The notes beneath the pieces were generated by a model that saw only the letters and a program-made list of their open reading frames with translations, searched no databases and was not told where the DNA came from. A stretch of 64,000 bases of DNA from Bremerella sp. TYQ1. GTDB lineage: Bacteria; Planctomycetota; Planctomycetia; Pirellulales; Pirellulaceae. Every line of letters starts with the position of its first letter. The stretch's first letter is position 1. The stretch covers positions 6,531,001 through 6,595,000 of the forward strand of contig NZ_CP083740.1 in NCBI RefSeq assembly GCF_020150455.1, given 5' to 3'. Below, piece by piece: positions 1 to 9,141 of the stretch. Both the position numbers and the translations under genes were made by a program.

Positions 1-1139
1 TGATTTTTAACTTTCACTGGATTTGGGCGACGGAATACTTGTTCTTCCTGCTAGAGATCTTTGCAGGCTATTTGTTTTACCGTTACCACCGTCATGTCGA
101 CGACGCGACCTGTCTGAAATTGCTGGGCATGTATGCGTTCGCGGCGTGGATGAGCTTGTTTCTGATCAACGGTATCATCAGCTGGCAGCTAACGCCCGGT
201 GGGTGGATTGAAACGCATTCGATTGTCGCGGGATTTTTTAACCCGACGTTCTGGCCGAGTCTGTTCTTTCGGACGATTGTCGCGCTGACGTTGGCTGGGC
301 TGGTCGCATGTATCGTTGTGAACACCATGAACAAGCTTCAGCAGGACGAAAAGCGAACGCTAATTAATTACGCGTCGCATTTGCTTCTGCCCATGATTTT
401 GATGCCGTTTCTCGGCATTTGGTTTGTGATGGTGATGCCAGAGGATAGCCGTGGTTGGATCACCGGTGGCAGTCCAGCGATGACATTGTTTTTGAACATT
501 GCCGTTGGAGCCTCCGTGGCAATCGGAGGTTATGCGGTCATCGGAATGTTCTTTCAGAAGCTCTATATCAACGGCGCGACAGCCACTTTGCTGCTCATGC
601 TTGCGTTTGGAGCGACTGCTGGGGGGGAATTTGTCCGAGAAGGGTCTCGGAAGCCTTATTCGATTCGCTACTGGATGTATTCCAACGGGCTGTTCCCGGA
701 CGAGATCGCCCAGATGCGAAAAGATGGCTGCCTGGCCAACGATCCCTATCCGCTTACCGAAGGGACAAAAGTTGCCGGCGAGATCACCACCAAGGGAGCC
801 AAGGTGTTTCGGCGGCAATGCGCGGTATGTCATACCGTGGTAGGTATCAATGGTGTGGTCGATCTTACGAAAACGTGGGACGAAGAGCAGATGCGAATGA
901 ACATTGCGAAACTGCAGCATCTCAAGCCGTTCATGCCTCCTTTTGCTGGTACACCGGAGGAGTTGGAATCGTTAGTGCGATACCTCAAGTGGGTCGAAGA
1001 TCAAGATGATGAATCGGCGGAAGCGGCGATCAAGGAAGAAGATTTAGCGGACATTCAGAAATGGCTCGATGCCGCCGGTACCGAACCCGGTTCGGGGCTA
1101 CAACATCGCAGTGATCTCGTCGAGGAGGTGCGAAACTAA
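1..1139 (+). CDS. CydA-like bd-type oxidase subunit with C-terminal cytochrome c domain (5' partial)
   Basis: The reading frame is open from base 3, so the gene begins upstream of the window; a TTG at 39 is an internal codon. The visible part has about six hydrophobic helices, with an INGIISW...FFNPTFWPSL stretch that recalls the NGWMQNP...NPVAQVKF segment of CydA, and VREGSRKPYSI (about base 630) that recalls the GRQPW region of cytochrome bd subunit I. After the membrane part comes a soluble cytochrome c domain with CAVCH (about 820) and a possible Met ligand in KPFMPPF (about 925). Inference: a membrane-bound terminal oxidase that takes electrons from or through a c-type haem, as in bd-like oxidases of other environmental bacteria. 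The next gene follows after one base and is probably its partner. The c-type haem site is clear; the bd-like assignment is moderate. Confidence 0.6.
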   Translation, partial: IFNFHWIWATEYLFFLLEIFAGYLFYRYHRHVDDATCLKLLGMYAFAAWMSLFLINGIISWQLTPGGWIETHSIVAGFFNPTFWPSLFFRTIVALTLAGLVACIVVNTMNKLQQDEKRTLINYASHLLLPMILMPFLGIWFVMVMPEDSRGWITGGSPAMTLFLNIAVGASVAIGGYAVIGMFFQKLYINGATATLLLMLAFGATAGGEFVREGSRKPYSIRYWMYSNGLFPDEIAQMRKDGCLANDPYPLTEGTKVAGEITTKGAKVFRRQCAVCHTVVGINGVVDLTKTWDEEQMRMNIAKLQHLKPFMPPFAGTPEELESLVRYLKWVEDQDDESAEAAIKEEDLADIQKWLDAAGTEPGSGLQHRSDLVEEVRN

Positions 1140-1140
1140 G

Positions 1141-2241
1141 ATGCCGTTCCCGTTTGACCTTCCGTTGACTTCGCTAACTTACATGCTGTTGTACCTGGCG
1201 ACTTTCGTAACACACCACGTGTCGATGCATTTTGTCGTCGCTGGGTGTTTGACGATCGTCGGAGCCAGTATTTGGTATCGGGCTGACAAAACAAAGTTGA
1301 TCGCCAATCCGGTCATTCGCGTGCTGCGGGATTGGATGCCGTTTGGGCTGAGTGCTGCGATTACCTTTGGCGTAGCGCCGCTGCTCTTCGTGCAGATCTT
1401 GGTGCCGCACAATTTCTATACTGCTAACTTGCTGCTTGGATGGCGATGGATGGTAGTGATTCCATCGCTGATTGCTGCTTTCTATTTGCTTTATGTTTTG
1501 AAGAGTAACTGGTTCGAGCGGTTGACTTGGTGGCAACGAGCTCTTGTGGCTGGACTTAATGCAGGACTGTTTGTTTTCATTGGTTTTTGCTGGACGGCGA
1601 ACCATTTGGTTTCGAGCCAGCCGGATGCTTGGCCTGAGACGTTTGCCACCAGGCAACTTCCGCTGAGCATTCTCCAGGTCGTTTCACGTTCTGGCGTATG
1701 GCTCGGTGTTGCGTTCGCGAGCATGGCCTCGATTGTCACAGCTCAGCTGGCTTATTTGCGAGAAGGCACCGCGACGGACGAAGACTTGCCAGCGGTTGGT
1801 TGGATTCGCTGGATGGCTTTGGCTGGCCTTGCGGTTTTCGGCGTGGCCTCGCTTGGGGCAGTTGCTTTGTCGAAGCCAGGGTTCGCCGCCGTCAGCAGTT
1901 TCTCCGGCATCTTGTGGATAGGGCTCGGCGTAGTTTTATGGGCAACGCAAATTGTACTTTGGCTTCCCGAGGCACAAGCCATAAGTCGTCGCTGGGTGAT
2001 TCCGCGAGTGCTACTTTTATCGGGGATGCTATTCTGTGCTTCGGTTATCCGGGAACTGATTCGTGTGGCTTCGATCGACTACATGGCATTTTTGCCAGTG
2101 CATGAGAAGGCCGGCGAAGTCGAAGGATTTGGGCTCTTTCTTGTGACTGCGGTGATTGCGATCGGCCTGATGTTGTTAAGTGCCTGGTGGGTGCGTCAGT
2201 CTTTTCAATTGGAAGAACGTTCGATCGAAGATGCCTCTTAG
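1141..2241 (+). CDS. Multi-pass membrane protein, probable partner of the bd-like oxidase subunit
   Basis: A 366-residue protein with roughly eight to nine predicted membrane helices and little soluble sequence. The start is the ATG one base after the upstream stop, with AGGAGG at 1123-1128 as ribosome binding site; longer reading-frame starts inside the upstream gene are unlikely. The first helix carries several histidines (FVTHHVSMH), and a FGVAPLLFVQ...HNFYTANLLLGW stretch follows, so b-type haem binding is plausible. The tight spacing to the upstream CydA-like/cytochrome c gene indicates one transcript and probably one complex. A terminator stem-loop follows directly. The family is not recognised with certainty; alternatives are a haem b membrane anchor or a second, quinol-independent oxidase subunit. 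Confidence 0.6.
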   Translation: MPFPFDLPLTSLTYMLLYLATFVTHHVSMHFVVAGCLTIVGASIWYRADKTKLIANPVIRVLRDWMPFGLSAAITFGVAPLLFVQILVPHNFYTANLLLGWRWMVVIPSLIAAFYLLYVLKSNWFERLTWWQRALVAGLNAGLFVFIGFCWTANHLVSSQPDAWPETFATRQLPLSILQVVSRSGVWLGVAFASMASIVTAQLAYLREGTATDEDLPAVGWIRWMALAGLAVFGVASLGAVALSKPGFAAVSSFSGILWIGLGVVLWATQIVLWLPEAQAISRRWVIPRVLLLSGMLFCASVIRELIRVASIDYMAFLPVHEKAGEVEGFGLFLVTAVIAIGLMLLSAWWVRQSFQLEERSIEDAS

Positions 2242-2247
2242 GCATAA

Positions 2248-2281
2248 AAAAAGGCCCCAGTCGGCGAGACGGGGACCTTTT
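2248..2281 (+). terminator. Rho-independent, probably bidirectional terminator
   Basis: AAAGGCCCC pairs with GGGGACCTTT (one bulged base), with an inner GTC/GAC extension, and A and T tracts lie on the two sides. It sits between the convergent genes ending at 2241 and 2304. Confidence 0.75.
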
Positions 2282-2303
2282 AATATTGAGCTTTCAAAGC
2301 CGA

Positions 2304-3197
2304 CTAAACGTTGAAGCCGTACTTTTCGTTGTGCGGGTCAAAGTCCGCATCGGTGAAGCCATTGTTGAGCTTCAAGTTCATGTAGGTGTATTCTTCCAGC
2401 ATTGCTGGTTGTCCACCTTGCTGGGATGGCCAATCCCACGAAGCGAATCGGATCGGCACTTGAAGTTCATCGTCGATGAAGACGTGAGCTTTGTGGAAGC
2501 GGAAGTTCTTTCGTGGTACTGGGTGAACCACTTCGATCACGGTGCAAACGCGACCATTGATTTTTGCGCCGTTGTAAAACTTTACGTCACATTCGCCATA
2601 TTGCATGTCTTGCTTGGCGACTTCGATCAAACGGACGATCAAATTCTTGATACCGACATCCGTGATTGGATAACGCTGGCCACGCATGGCCAATGCACCT
2701 AATGGGTCGAGCGAAACGGTGACGTGCTTCAGCAGGGCGCCCCCTTCGTGAGCCATCAGATTCCCGTTGTTGTGCCCTTTCACGTACAGCACTTCGCGGC
2801 CCTTCACGCTGGAAGGTTTCAGAAAGTACATGTAGACGCTGAATGGCGTCGAGACACGGCCACTCGCGTCGGCTTGCTCGTTGCGAATCTTGGTATAGAT
2901 GAACTCTTGATCGGTCAGCTTACCGTTGATTTGCTCTCGCTTGACGAGCGTGCATTCGTAATCACGAATGTTCTGGTTGATGCTTGTCAGCCCTTGTTCC
3001 GCCATTCGCAGGGCAGGGGCCAGCGGGTGTTCGGCAGTAACCTGCTGAGCAGGGCCGCCGGTACGGTTGGAAACGCGATAAACGGGCTCGCGTAAGCCCT
3101 GACGTTGATCCTCACCGTAAGTCGCCCGGGTCAGCCCGCAGGCCAAAGCCGTGCCGCCGGCGAGCAGCGTTCGGCGAGAGAGGAGGGACTTGGTCAT
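2304..3197 (-). CDS. DUF1571 family exported protein
   Basis: A 297-residue protein. The start is the ATG at 3197 with GGAG about 8 bases upstream; a TTG two codons earlier is possible. The N-terminus (SRRTLLAGGTALACGL) resembles a twin-arginine or Sec signal with an SRR motif, so export is likely. The mature part matches the layout of DUF1571 proteins, which are abundant in planctomycetes and of unknown function: a conserved YECTLVKREQINGKL segment near residue 85, then EFIYTKIRNE, then a beta-rich C-terminal half ending with a short helix. It is transcribed alone and converges on the oxidase pair. No enzymatic residues are recognised; an envelope or lipid-carrier role would be a guess. Confidence 0.75.
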   Translation of the reverse strand: MTKSLLSRRTLLAGGTALACGLTRATYGEDQRQGLREPVYRVSNRTGGPAQQVTAEHPLAPALRMAEQGLTSINQNIRDYECTLVKREQINGKLTDQEFIYTKIRNEQADASGRVSTPFSVYMYFLKPSSVKGREVLYVKGHNNGNLMAHEGGALLKHVTVSLDPLGALAMRGQRYPITDVGIKNLIVRLIEVAKQDMQYGECDVKFYNGAKINGRVCTVIEVVHPVPRKNFRFHKAHVFIDDELQVPIRFASWDWPSQQGGQPAMLEEYTYMNLKLNNGFTDADFDPHNEKYGFNV

Positions 3198-3493
3198 GAT
3201 CAATCTCCGTTATTGTTCCGGTCCGGTTTTCTCGCGATCCTTGCGAGAATGAAAAGTACGATGCGCCGGACTCGTTTGTTCGCGAGAGGCGGCGCTTGCT
3301 AGCAAATTGGTTCGCCTTACCATGAGCGAAAGGATGCCCTACAGCGTCTTATCGCATCGTGCATGGCGGCAAATTGAATACCTTCCAAACGAGCGTCAAA
3401 GTTTTACAGATTACCAAGATCTCGTCAGATGGTTTATCATGCGCAGTTACTGTATCCAATTTTGCCCGCAAAGTGGAGTGCGATCTTCCTTTG

Positions 3494-4165
3494 ATGCCTG
3501 AGATCAATTTTATCCGAATCGTCAGTATGCCGTTCGATGAAAACACCTATCTCCTTTATCGAGAAGGTGTTACGTCATGTGTTGTCGTCGATCCAGGATT
3601 AGAGCCAGAAAAAATCGTGAAAGCGCTCGAGGAGCGGAAACTTCAAGTTGCGGCAATTCTCAACACCCACGGTCACAGCGACCACATCGCTGGCAACGGC
3701 ACCATGAAGCAAATGTGGCCGGATGCCCCTTTGGTGATTGGGCATGGTGACGCTGAAAAGCTGACCGATCCCAATAAGAACTTGAGTGCACCATTTGGGC
3801 TGGCGCTTGTTAGTCCGGAAGAGGACGCGACAGTCAAAGGGGGGGATGTTTATTCGGCCGCTGATATCGACTTCGAGGTCCGCGAAACCCCAGGGCATAG
3901 CCAGGGGCACGTCGTATTCGTTGTGAAAGATGGCACGCGGACCATCGTTTTGGGGGGAGACGTGCTTTTCAGCGGCAGCATCGGACGTACCGACTTTCCG
4001 GATGGCAGCTTCGCGGATTTGAAGCGATCGATCGAAGAGCAGTTGTTTACGCTGCCAACCGATTCAATCATTTTGCCAGGCCATGGACCGACGACGACCG
4101 TGGGGGACGAAATCGAATCGAATCCCTTCGTGGGGAAACCTGCCGGGTACGATCCTGCAAGTTAA
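3494..4165 (+). CDS. MBL-fold hydrolase (glyoxalase II-like)
   Basis: A 223-residue metallo-beta-lactamase-fold hydrolase. The ATG at 3494 is chosen because the family-like sequence (INFIRIVSMPFDENTYLLY) begins right after it; the frame is open further upstream but that stretch has no family features. The zinc signature THGHSDHIAG lies about 55 residues in, a second His in ETPGHSQGHV, the metal-bridging Asp in GGDVLFSGSIGRTDF, and the last His in LPGHGPTTT. The sequence matches the small YcbL/GloB-like branch that hydrolyses S-lactoylglutathione or other thioesters in the cytoplasm. The true substrate is not visible. Its stop codon shares bases with that of the convergent kinase gene. Confidence 0.85.
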   Translation: MPEINFIRIVSMPFDENTYLLYREGVTSCVVVDPGLEPEKIVKALEERKLQVAAILNTHGHSDHIAGNGTMKQMWPDAPLVIGHGDAEKLTDPNKNLSAPFGLALVSPEEDATVKGGDVYSAADIDFEVRETPGHSQGHVVFVVKDGTRTIVLGGDVLFSGSIGRTDFPDGSFADLKRSIEEQLFTLPTDSIILPGHGPTTTVGDEIESNPFVGKPAGYDPAS

Positions 4166-5832
4166 TAGCGGGTTTCTTCGGTCGGAACCGCGATCCAAGG
4201 GAAATGCAGGATAAACTTGGTCCCTTGACCAGGAGTGCTTTCCACGAGGACGTCTCCGCCATGTTCTTGGAGGATCTTTTGAGTCACAGGAAGCCCCAGT
4301 CCTGTGCCGCGGTTACCTTTGGTCGATTCGAACGCTGAAAAGATCTTTTGCAGCATCTCGTCCGGAATTCCGCACCCGTTGTCTTCAACCAAACAGGCAA
4401 GTGTTTGATCTTGTTGACGGAATTCCGTGGAAACGACAACGCGAGCTGTTTCGATTTCTGTTACGGCATCAATCGCGTTCGTGACCACATTTAGCACGGC
4501 GCGGTGAATTCCTTCTTCGTCGAACAGCCCCATCGGAAGATCGATGTCAGGGCGAAACTCCAGTAGGACATCGTTCTCTTTCGCACGTGCCCGCATCAAA
4601 TTGACGACGTCTTCCACGACATCGTTGAGCGATGCATTGCTGCGATCCGGTTCACGTTCCTTACTGAAAGAAAGCATGTCCATGACCAAGTGTGCGATGC
4701 GGTCTTGGTTTCTAGAGACAATGCCCCAGCCATGCTGGACAACATCCATTTTGCCGGACTTGATGCCTTCTTCGATAATGTAGCTGCCGCCGTGAATCCC
4801 TTGCAGAATGTTTTTCACATGATGCGAAATGGCGGCGACCGCTTGCCCCATAGCGGCAAGTCGTTCGCTACGAACCACGGCCGAATAGTAGTGCGTGTCT
4901 TCTACTGCTAACGCTGCTTGATGAGCGATAGCGATCATCAGCTTCAGGTGGTCTTCGGTAAAGCGGGACTTGGTCGGGGATGACGACATATCGGGAGGGA
5001 TAAACGTATCGATGTATATCGCCCCAACGATGCCGTATCGGCCTTGCATGGGAACGCAAATCGCTTCGTTTACGCCACTGTTGATGATGCTTCCTTCCGG
5101 CGACCAGCGCTGATCGTCTTGGGCATCGGAGGTGAGAACCCCTTCACGATTGGTAAGTACGTATTCGAGAATCGTGCGACTGATGGTGATCGACTCGTCG
5201 ATGCCGCTTTGGCCTTCGCGGACTCTTTGTGCTTTGGCTTCGGGCTTTTTCGTTTGCGAGTCGATCAACACAATGCATGCGCGATCCGCTTCGACCCAGT
5301 TGAAAATAAGGCCTAGCAGGTAATCGAGTAATTGTTCGATATCGAGCGTTCGGCTGACGGCCAAAGCCGTGTCGTAGATTAGCTGCAAGTTGTCTTGCAG
5401 ATTTTGCGATTCTCCTGGCTCACGAAGCTCGGAAGGCAGAAAGATCTGGCTGCCTTCTTCGTGTCGAATCGAATGAATAATCCGAGACCCTTCACGGTGC
5501 CGCTCTTGCAGGCTCACACTGATCGGCCGAGTTGTGGGAGCCGAAGCGGTATGGGTGAAGATCATCAGCGTGTGACCGAGCTGCAATCGGTCTCCATGAG
5601 TCAGCTGGCAATCGGAGACTCTTTTCTGATTGAGGAAGCATCCATTGGAGCTTTGAAGATCAATCAGTCGAAAGCCATCGTCGGTCATGCGTATTTCAGC
5701 GTGGCGACGCGATATTTCGGTATCGTGCAGAACGATCTCGTTACCACGATCTCGACCAATCGAAATCATGTCACGCGCTAATTCAAACCGGCGTCCTTGG
5801 TCGTCGCCTTGGATGACAAATAGTGAAGCCAA
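4162..5832 (-). CDS. FHA-GAF sensor histidine kinase
   Basis: A 556-residue soluble signalling protein. Residues about 5-95 form an FHA domain (SIGRDRGNEIVLHD, SRRHAEI, LQSSNGCFLN), which binds phosphothreonine. A GAF domain covers about 150-315. The phosphoacceptor region has AAISHHVKNILQG (His near 340), and the HATPase domain has NVVTNAIDAV (N box), VEDNGCGIPDE (G1) and GTGLGLPVTQKI (G2). No membrane segment is visible, so it should sense a cytoplasmic signal or a phosphorylated partner. No response regulator lies beside it, making it an orphan kinase. The FHA domain suggests cross-talk with Ser/Thr kinases, such as the type encoded at 18650-21370. Confidence 0.9.
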   Translation of the reverse strand: MASLFVIQGDDQGRRFELARDMISIGRDRGNEIVLHDTEISRRHAEIRMTDDGFRLIDLQSSNGCFLNQKRVSDCQLTHGDRLQLGHTLMIFTHTASAPTTRPISVSLQERHREGSRIIHSIRHEEGSQIFLPSELREPGESQNLQDNLQLIYDTALAVSRTLDIEQLLDYLLGLIFNWVEADRACIVLIDSQTKKPEAKAQRVREGQSGIDESITISRTILEYVLTNREGVLTSDAQDDQRWSPEGSIINSGVNEAICVPMQGRYGIVGAIYIDTFIPPDMSSSPTKSRFTEDHLKLMIAIAHQAALAVEDTHYYSAVVRSERLAAMGQAVAAISHHVKNILQGIHGGSYIIEEGIKSGKMDVVQHGWGIVSRNQDRIAHLVMDMLSFSKEREPDRSNASLNDVVEDVVNLMRARAKENDVLLEFRPDIDLPMGLFDEEGIHRAVLNVVTNAIDAVTEIETARVVVSTEFRQQDQTLACLVEDNGCGIPDEMLQKIFSAFESTKGNRGTGLGLPVTQKILQEHGGDVLVESTPGQGTKFILHFPWIAVPTEETRY

Positions 5833-6027
5833 ACTACAAACTCGGGAATGACGACGCAGCGGTCCAGGTAATAAACAATCTCAACTGAGAAATGATTTTA
5901 CGACGATTTGCATCCCGCTGGCAATGCGGCGAGTTATCGGTTGACGAAGGACTGGCTACGGAAAAGAATCGTAAGTTGCCCAACTTCTCCGGAAAGCACG
6001 AATCCCTCTTTTGTGGAATGCCGCTTG

Positions 6028-8049
6028 ATGTTTGTTCGTCCCGCCTTTGCCAAGCTGTTGGTTTGTCTCACGATCCTGGCCATGCCTGCCACTCTGATGG
6101 CGCAGGAAACGTCGACGGAGTCTCCACCAAAACGTGATGTCGAGTCCCTGAAAAAGACCTTAGGCTTTCTTGCATCGGACAAACTCGAGGGGCGTGGGAT
6201 CGGTAGCGATGGTCTCGAAGAGGCGGCCCAGTATCTCGCGAAGCAGTTTGAGGCGATCGGATTGAAGACCGACTTGGTCAACGGTTCGCCGTTTCAGAAC
6301 TTCGAGGTGAATATTTCTTCAGAGCTTGGGCCGGTACAAAGCAACACTCTGAAACTTGTTTCCGGAGCGACCGTCGAGAAGCTAGAGATCGGCAAGGATT
6401 TTACTCCTCTAGCGGTAGGCGGAAGCAATACGTTTGATGCCCCCTTGGTCTTTGTCGGTTATGGAATTTCCGCACCGAAACTCGATTTCGATGAGTTTGC
6501 CGAGATCGACGTCGACGGCAAGATGGTTGTCATTCTGCGGAAAGAACCCCAGCAAGCCAATCCGCATAGCGTCTTTGATGGCACGACTTCTTCTCAGCAC
6601 GCATTGTTTAGTCGCAAGATCTCCAATGCTTATCAAAAAGGAGCCGCTGGCGTCATCTTGATCAACGATGCCCAAGGGCTGGAAGAAATCCGTGCCCATG
6701 TGAAAGCTGCGTTTGATACGGCTGTGACGGACTTGGTTAAAGTTCAGCAAGAGCACAAGTCAGGCGATGAGCGATCTCCGGAAGAGATTGAAGCGTATCT
6801 CGACAAGATCACGTCGCTCGGAAAGAAGATCGGAGAGTATGGCGAACAACTCGAGCAGGGTATGGACGAGTTGCTGCCTCTTACAGGAGCTGGGCCGGAG
6901 TCGACTCGCCCGAAGTTTCCCGTGATTTTCGCAAAACGAAGCGTTTTCGAGCCATTGATTGAAAAACAGTTCGGAAAGTCACTTTCGGAAATTGAGCAAT
7001 CGATCGACAAAGATTTGAAGCCAATCGTCGGCCCTCTGGGGGACTATCGGGCGGTCGGTGAAACGAACATCGTTCGAGAAAAAGCTACCGTGCGAAATGT
7101 AATCGGTTTGATCGATGCCCCTAATGCCACATCTGACGAAGTCATTGTTGTCGGAGCCCATTACGATCATTTAGGCATGGGAGGCACTGGCAGTCTGGCT
7201 CCGCTTACTCATGAAATTCATAACGGAGCCGACGATAACGCCTCGGGGACGACTGCATTATTGGAAGTTGCCCGCCGACTTGTCGAGAAGAAGAAGGAGT
7301 TGAAACATCGTGTTTTGATCATCGGATTCACTGGGGAAGAAGAGGGGCTGCTGGGAAGTGCCCACTACGTTAAAGAGCCAGTGATCCCAATCGATAAGAC
7401 GCTCATGATGTTCAACATGGACATGGTCGGGCGACTTGATGAAAACAAGTTGATTGCCATGGGAAGTGGTACGGCAGAGTTGTTTGAACCGCTGCTGGAT
7501 CGCCTCAACGAAAAGCACAAGTTTGAACTCACCAAAGATCCGGGTGGGTTCGGCCCAAGCGATCATGCTTCCTTCTATGCGAAGCAGCTCCCAGTGCTTG
7601 CATTGTTTACCGGGACCCACAACGACTATCACCGTCCGAGCGACGACACCGACAAGATCAACTTCGAAGGTATGTCGCGAATCATTGACTATGCAGTCGA
7701 TATCTTGCTTGCGATCGATCAGACCGACGATCGTCCAAAGTATGTTGCCGTGGAAAGCAAGCAGCCTGAGATGCGAGGTGGTTCTCGTCCTTACTTCGGT
7801 AGCATTCCGGATTTCACCGTCGTCGGGAAAGGGTACGGCATTCAAGGAGCAAGTCCCGGAAGTCCCGCCGCCGAAGCTGGCATCAAGGGCGGGGACGTTT
7901 TGATCGATCTCGGAGGGAACCGAATCGGCGGTTTGGAAGATTTCGACGCGGCTCTTCGCAAATTTAAAGCAGGCGAAAAAGTCGAAGTGGTCGTTCTTCG
8001 TGATGGCAAGGAAGTTAAGCTAACCGTCACGCTAGCCCCGCCTCGGTAG
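6028..8049 (+). CDS. Secreted M28 family zinc peptidase with PA and PDZ domains
   Basis: A 673-residue protein. The ATG at 6028 is chosen because it opens a classical signal peptide (MFVRPAFAKLLVCLTILAMPATLMAQ); upstream codons would bury it. A protease-associated domain lies about 110-340 with an unusual helical insertion near 215-290. The M28 zinc ligands are seen as HYDH (about 376), GADDNASG (about 398), GEEEG (about 436), NMDMVG (about 465) and a final His near 534 in DYHRPSDDTDK. A PDZ domain (about 590-670) ends the protein. It should be an exported aminopeptidase acting on peptides in the periplasm or outside. It is monocistronic, with a 350-base gap downstream. Confidence 0.9.
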   Translation: MFVRPAFAKLLVCLTILAMPATLMAQETSTESPPKRDVESLKKTLGFLASDKLEGRGIGSDGLEEAAQYLAKQFEAIGLKTDLVNGSPFQNFEVNISSELGPVQSNTLKLVSGATVEKLEIGKDFTPLAVGGSNTFDAPLVFVGYGISAPKLDFDEFAEIDVDGKMVVILRKEPQQANPHSVFDGTTSSQHALFSRKISNAYQKGAAGVILINDAQGLEEIRAHVKAAFDTAVTDLVKVQQEHKSGDERSPEEIEAYLDKITSLGKKIGEYGEQLEQGMDELLPLTGAGPESTRPKFPVIFAKRSVFEPLIEKQFGKSLSEIEQSIDKDLKPIVGPLGDYRAVGETNIVREKATVRNVIGLIDAPNATSDEVIVVGAHYDHLGMGGTGSLAPLTHEIHNGADDNASGTTALLEVARRLVEKKKELKHRVLIIGFTGEEEGLLGSAHYVKEPVIPIDKTLMMFNMDMVGRLDENKLIAMGSGTAELFEPLLDRLNEKHKFELTKDPGGFGPSDHASFYAKQLPVLALFTGTHNDYHRPSDDTDKINFEGMSRIIDYAVDILLAIDQTDDRPKYVAVESKQPEMRGGSRPYFGSIPDFTVVGKGYGIQGASPGSPAAEAGIKGGDVLIDLGGNRIGGLEDFDAALRKFKAGEKVEVVVLRDGKEVKLTVTLAPPR

Positions 8050-8402
8050 TTCCGAAGTTTAATTTAGGTTGAGTCGCGAGAATGGGTATCGCCGGCCTGG
8101 AATGCTAGCCCAAGATTCGTCCTCGAAATTTCGGACGAGAGGTGATTTCCTGGACTCGATCGAACCTCGATTGCCGATAGGGCGTAGTAACCTCGCGAAG
8201 GTCTGGATCAGCCCAGAAGTTGTAGGGGAAAGAATTTACTCAGATTGCACTTTACGTGATCGCGGCTCTTCGGCAAAATGTCGCGACTTTCCCGTTCAGA
8301 CGGTGTGTTTCGCAATCGTTTTTGTTCCGTGGCAGCCACCCGCCATGGGCTGTCCACGAGATGGTCATGAGGACCAGTTTTGTCCAGCAAGGAGTGCTGA
8401 AA
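8050..8402. other. Intergenic region without a recognised gene
   Basis: About 350 bases between the M28 peptidase and the OmpH-like gene. I see no clear terminator, promoter match or coding frame; only the ribosome binding site AAGGAG at 8389-8394 of the next gene is evident. Confidence 0.5.
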
Positions 8403-9026
8403 GTGAAGCGAATTCTCTCTTGTTTCTGTGTCGCGGTCGCGTTGACCGTTTTCTGTCAAGTCAGCACTGCCTCGGCCCAGCAGGCAAGTGCCGGTAACAT
8501 TGCCGTTATCGATATCCCAGTCATTTTCAAGAATCACGCTTTGTTCAAGAAGCAGATGGACGAGCTTAAGGCTTCCGTCGACGCTGCCGAACAAGCTCTG
8601 ACGCAAGATCGTGACCAGATGAAGGGCATGGTTGAGCAGCTACAGGCTTTCAAGGCCGGTACCCCAGAGTACAAGCAGTTGGAAGAAAAGATGGCTAAGG
8701 TTCAAGCCGATCTGCAAGTCAAAGTGGGCATGCAGAAGAAGGACTTCATGGAAAAAGAAGCCCGCATCTACTTCAACACCTATAACCAAGTGACTCAAAC
8801 GGTTGCTACGTTCGCACAGCGACACAACATCACTTTGGTTCTTCGTTACAACAGCAACGAAATCGACCCAACCAACCGTCAATCGGTTTTGGAAGGTGTC
8901 AATCGTCCGGTGATTTATCAAAACCAGATCGACATCACCTACGACATCTTGAACATCCTGAACAACGGCGTCGCTCGTGCTCCGATCAACAACGGTACCA
9001 GCCAAGTACCGCAGGGTCGCTTCTAA
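8403..9026 (+). CDS. OmpH/Skp-like periplasmic chaperone
   Basis: A 207-residue exported protein. The GTG at 8403 is preferred because AAGGAG lies 8 bases upstream and it opens a signal peptide (KRILSCFCVAVALTVFCQVSTASAQ). The mature part begins with the beta-strand typical of OmpH (GNIAVIDIPVIFKNH), followed by a long charged coiled coil (about residues 45-130) and a return strand (HNITLVLRYNSNEID). Skp family proteins hold unfolded outer-membrane proteins in the periplasm. Its position before lpxC parallels the skp-lpxD-fabZ-lpxA clusters of proteobacteria, although a terminator lies between the two genes here. The C-terminal tail after about 180 is longer than in Skp. Confidence 0.85.
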   Translation: MKRILSCFCVAVALTVFCQVSTASAQQASAGNIAVIDIPVIFKNHALFKKQMDELKASVDAAEQALTQDRDQMKGMVEQLQAFKAGTPEYKQLEEKMAKVQADLQVKVGMQKKDFMEKEARIYFNTYNQVTQTVATFAQRHNITLVLRYNSNEIDPTNRQSVLEGVNRPVIYQNQIDITYDILNILNNGVARAPINNGTSQVPQGRF

Positions 9027-9061
9027 ATCGGGCTCGCCCAAGGTTGATAGTCACTATGAAC

Positions 9062-9094
9062 AAAGGCGAGGCCGCACGGTTGGTCTCGCCTTTT
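9062..9094 (+). terminator. Rho-independent terminator
   Basis: AAAGGCGAGGCC pairs with GGTCTCGCCTTTT (one wobble), 35 bases after the OmpH-like gene and before lpxC. Confidence 0.75.
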
Positions 9095-9141
9095 GTCGTT
9101 CGATAGATTTCCTTTGCCTTTATTGGCTAGATACTGCCTCT

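Noticed and set aside
39..41. TTG as the start of the first gene
   Set aside because: The same frame is open upstream to base 3 with membrane-type sequence (FNFHWIWATEY), so this is an internal codon of a gene cut by the window edge.
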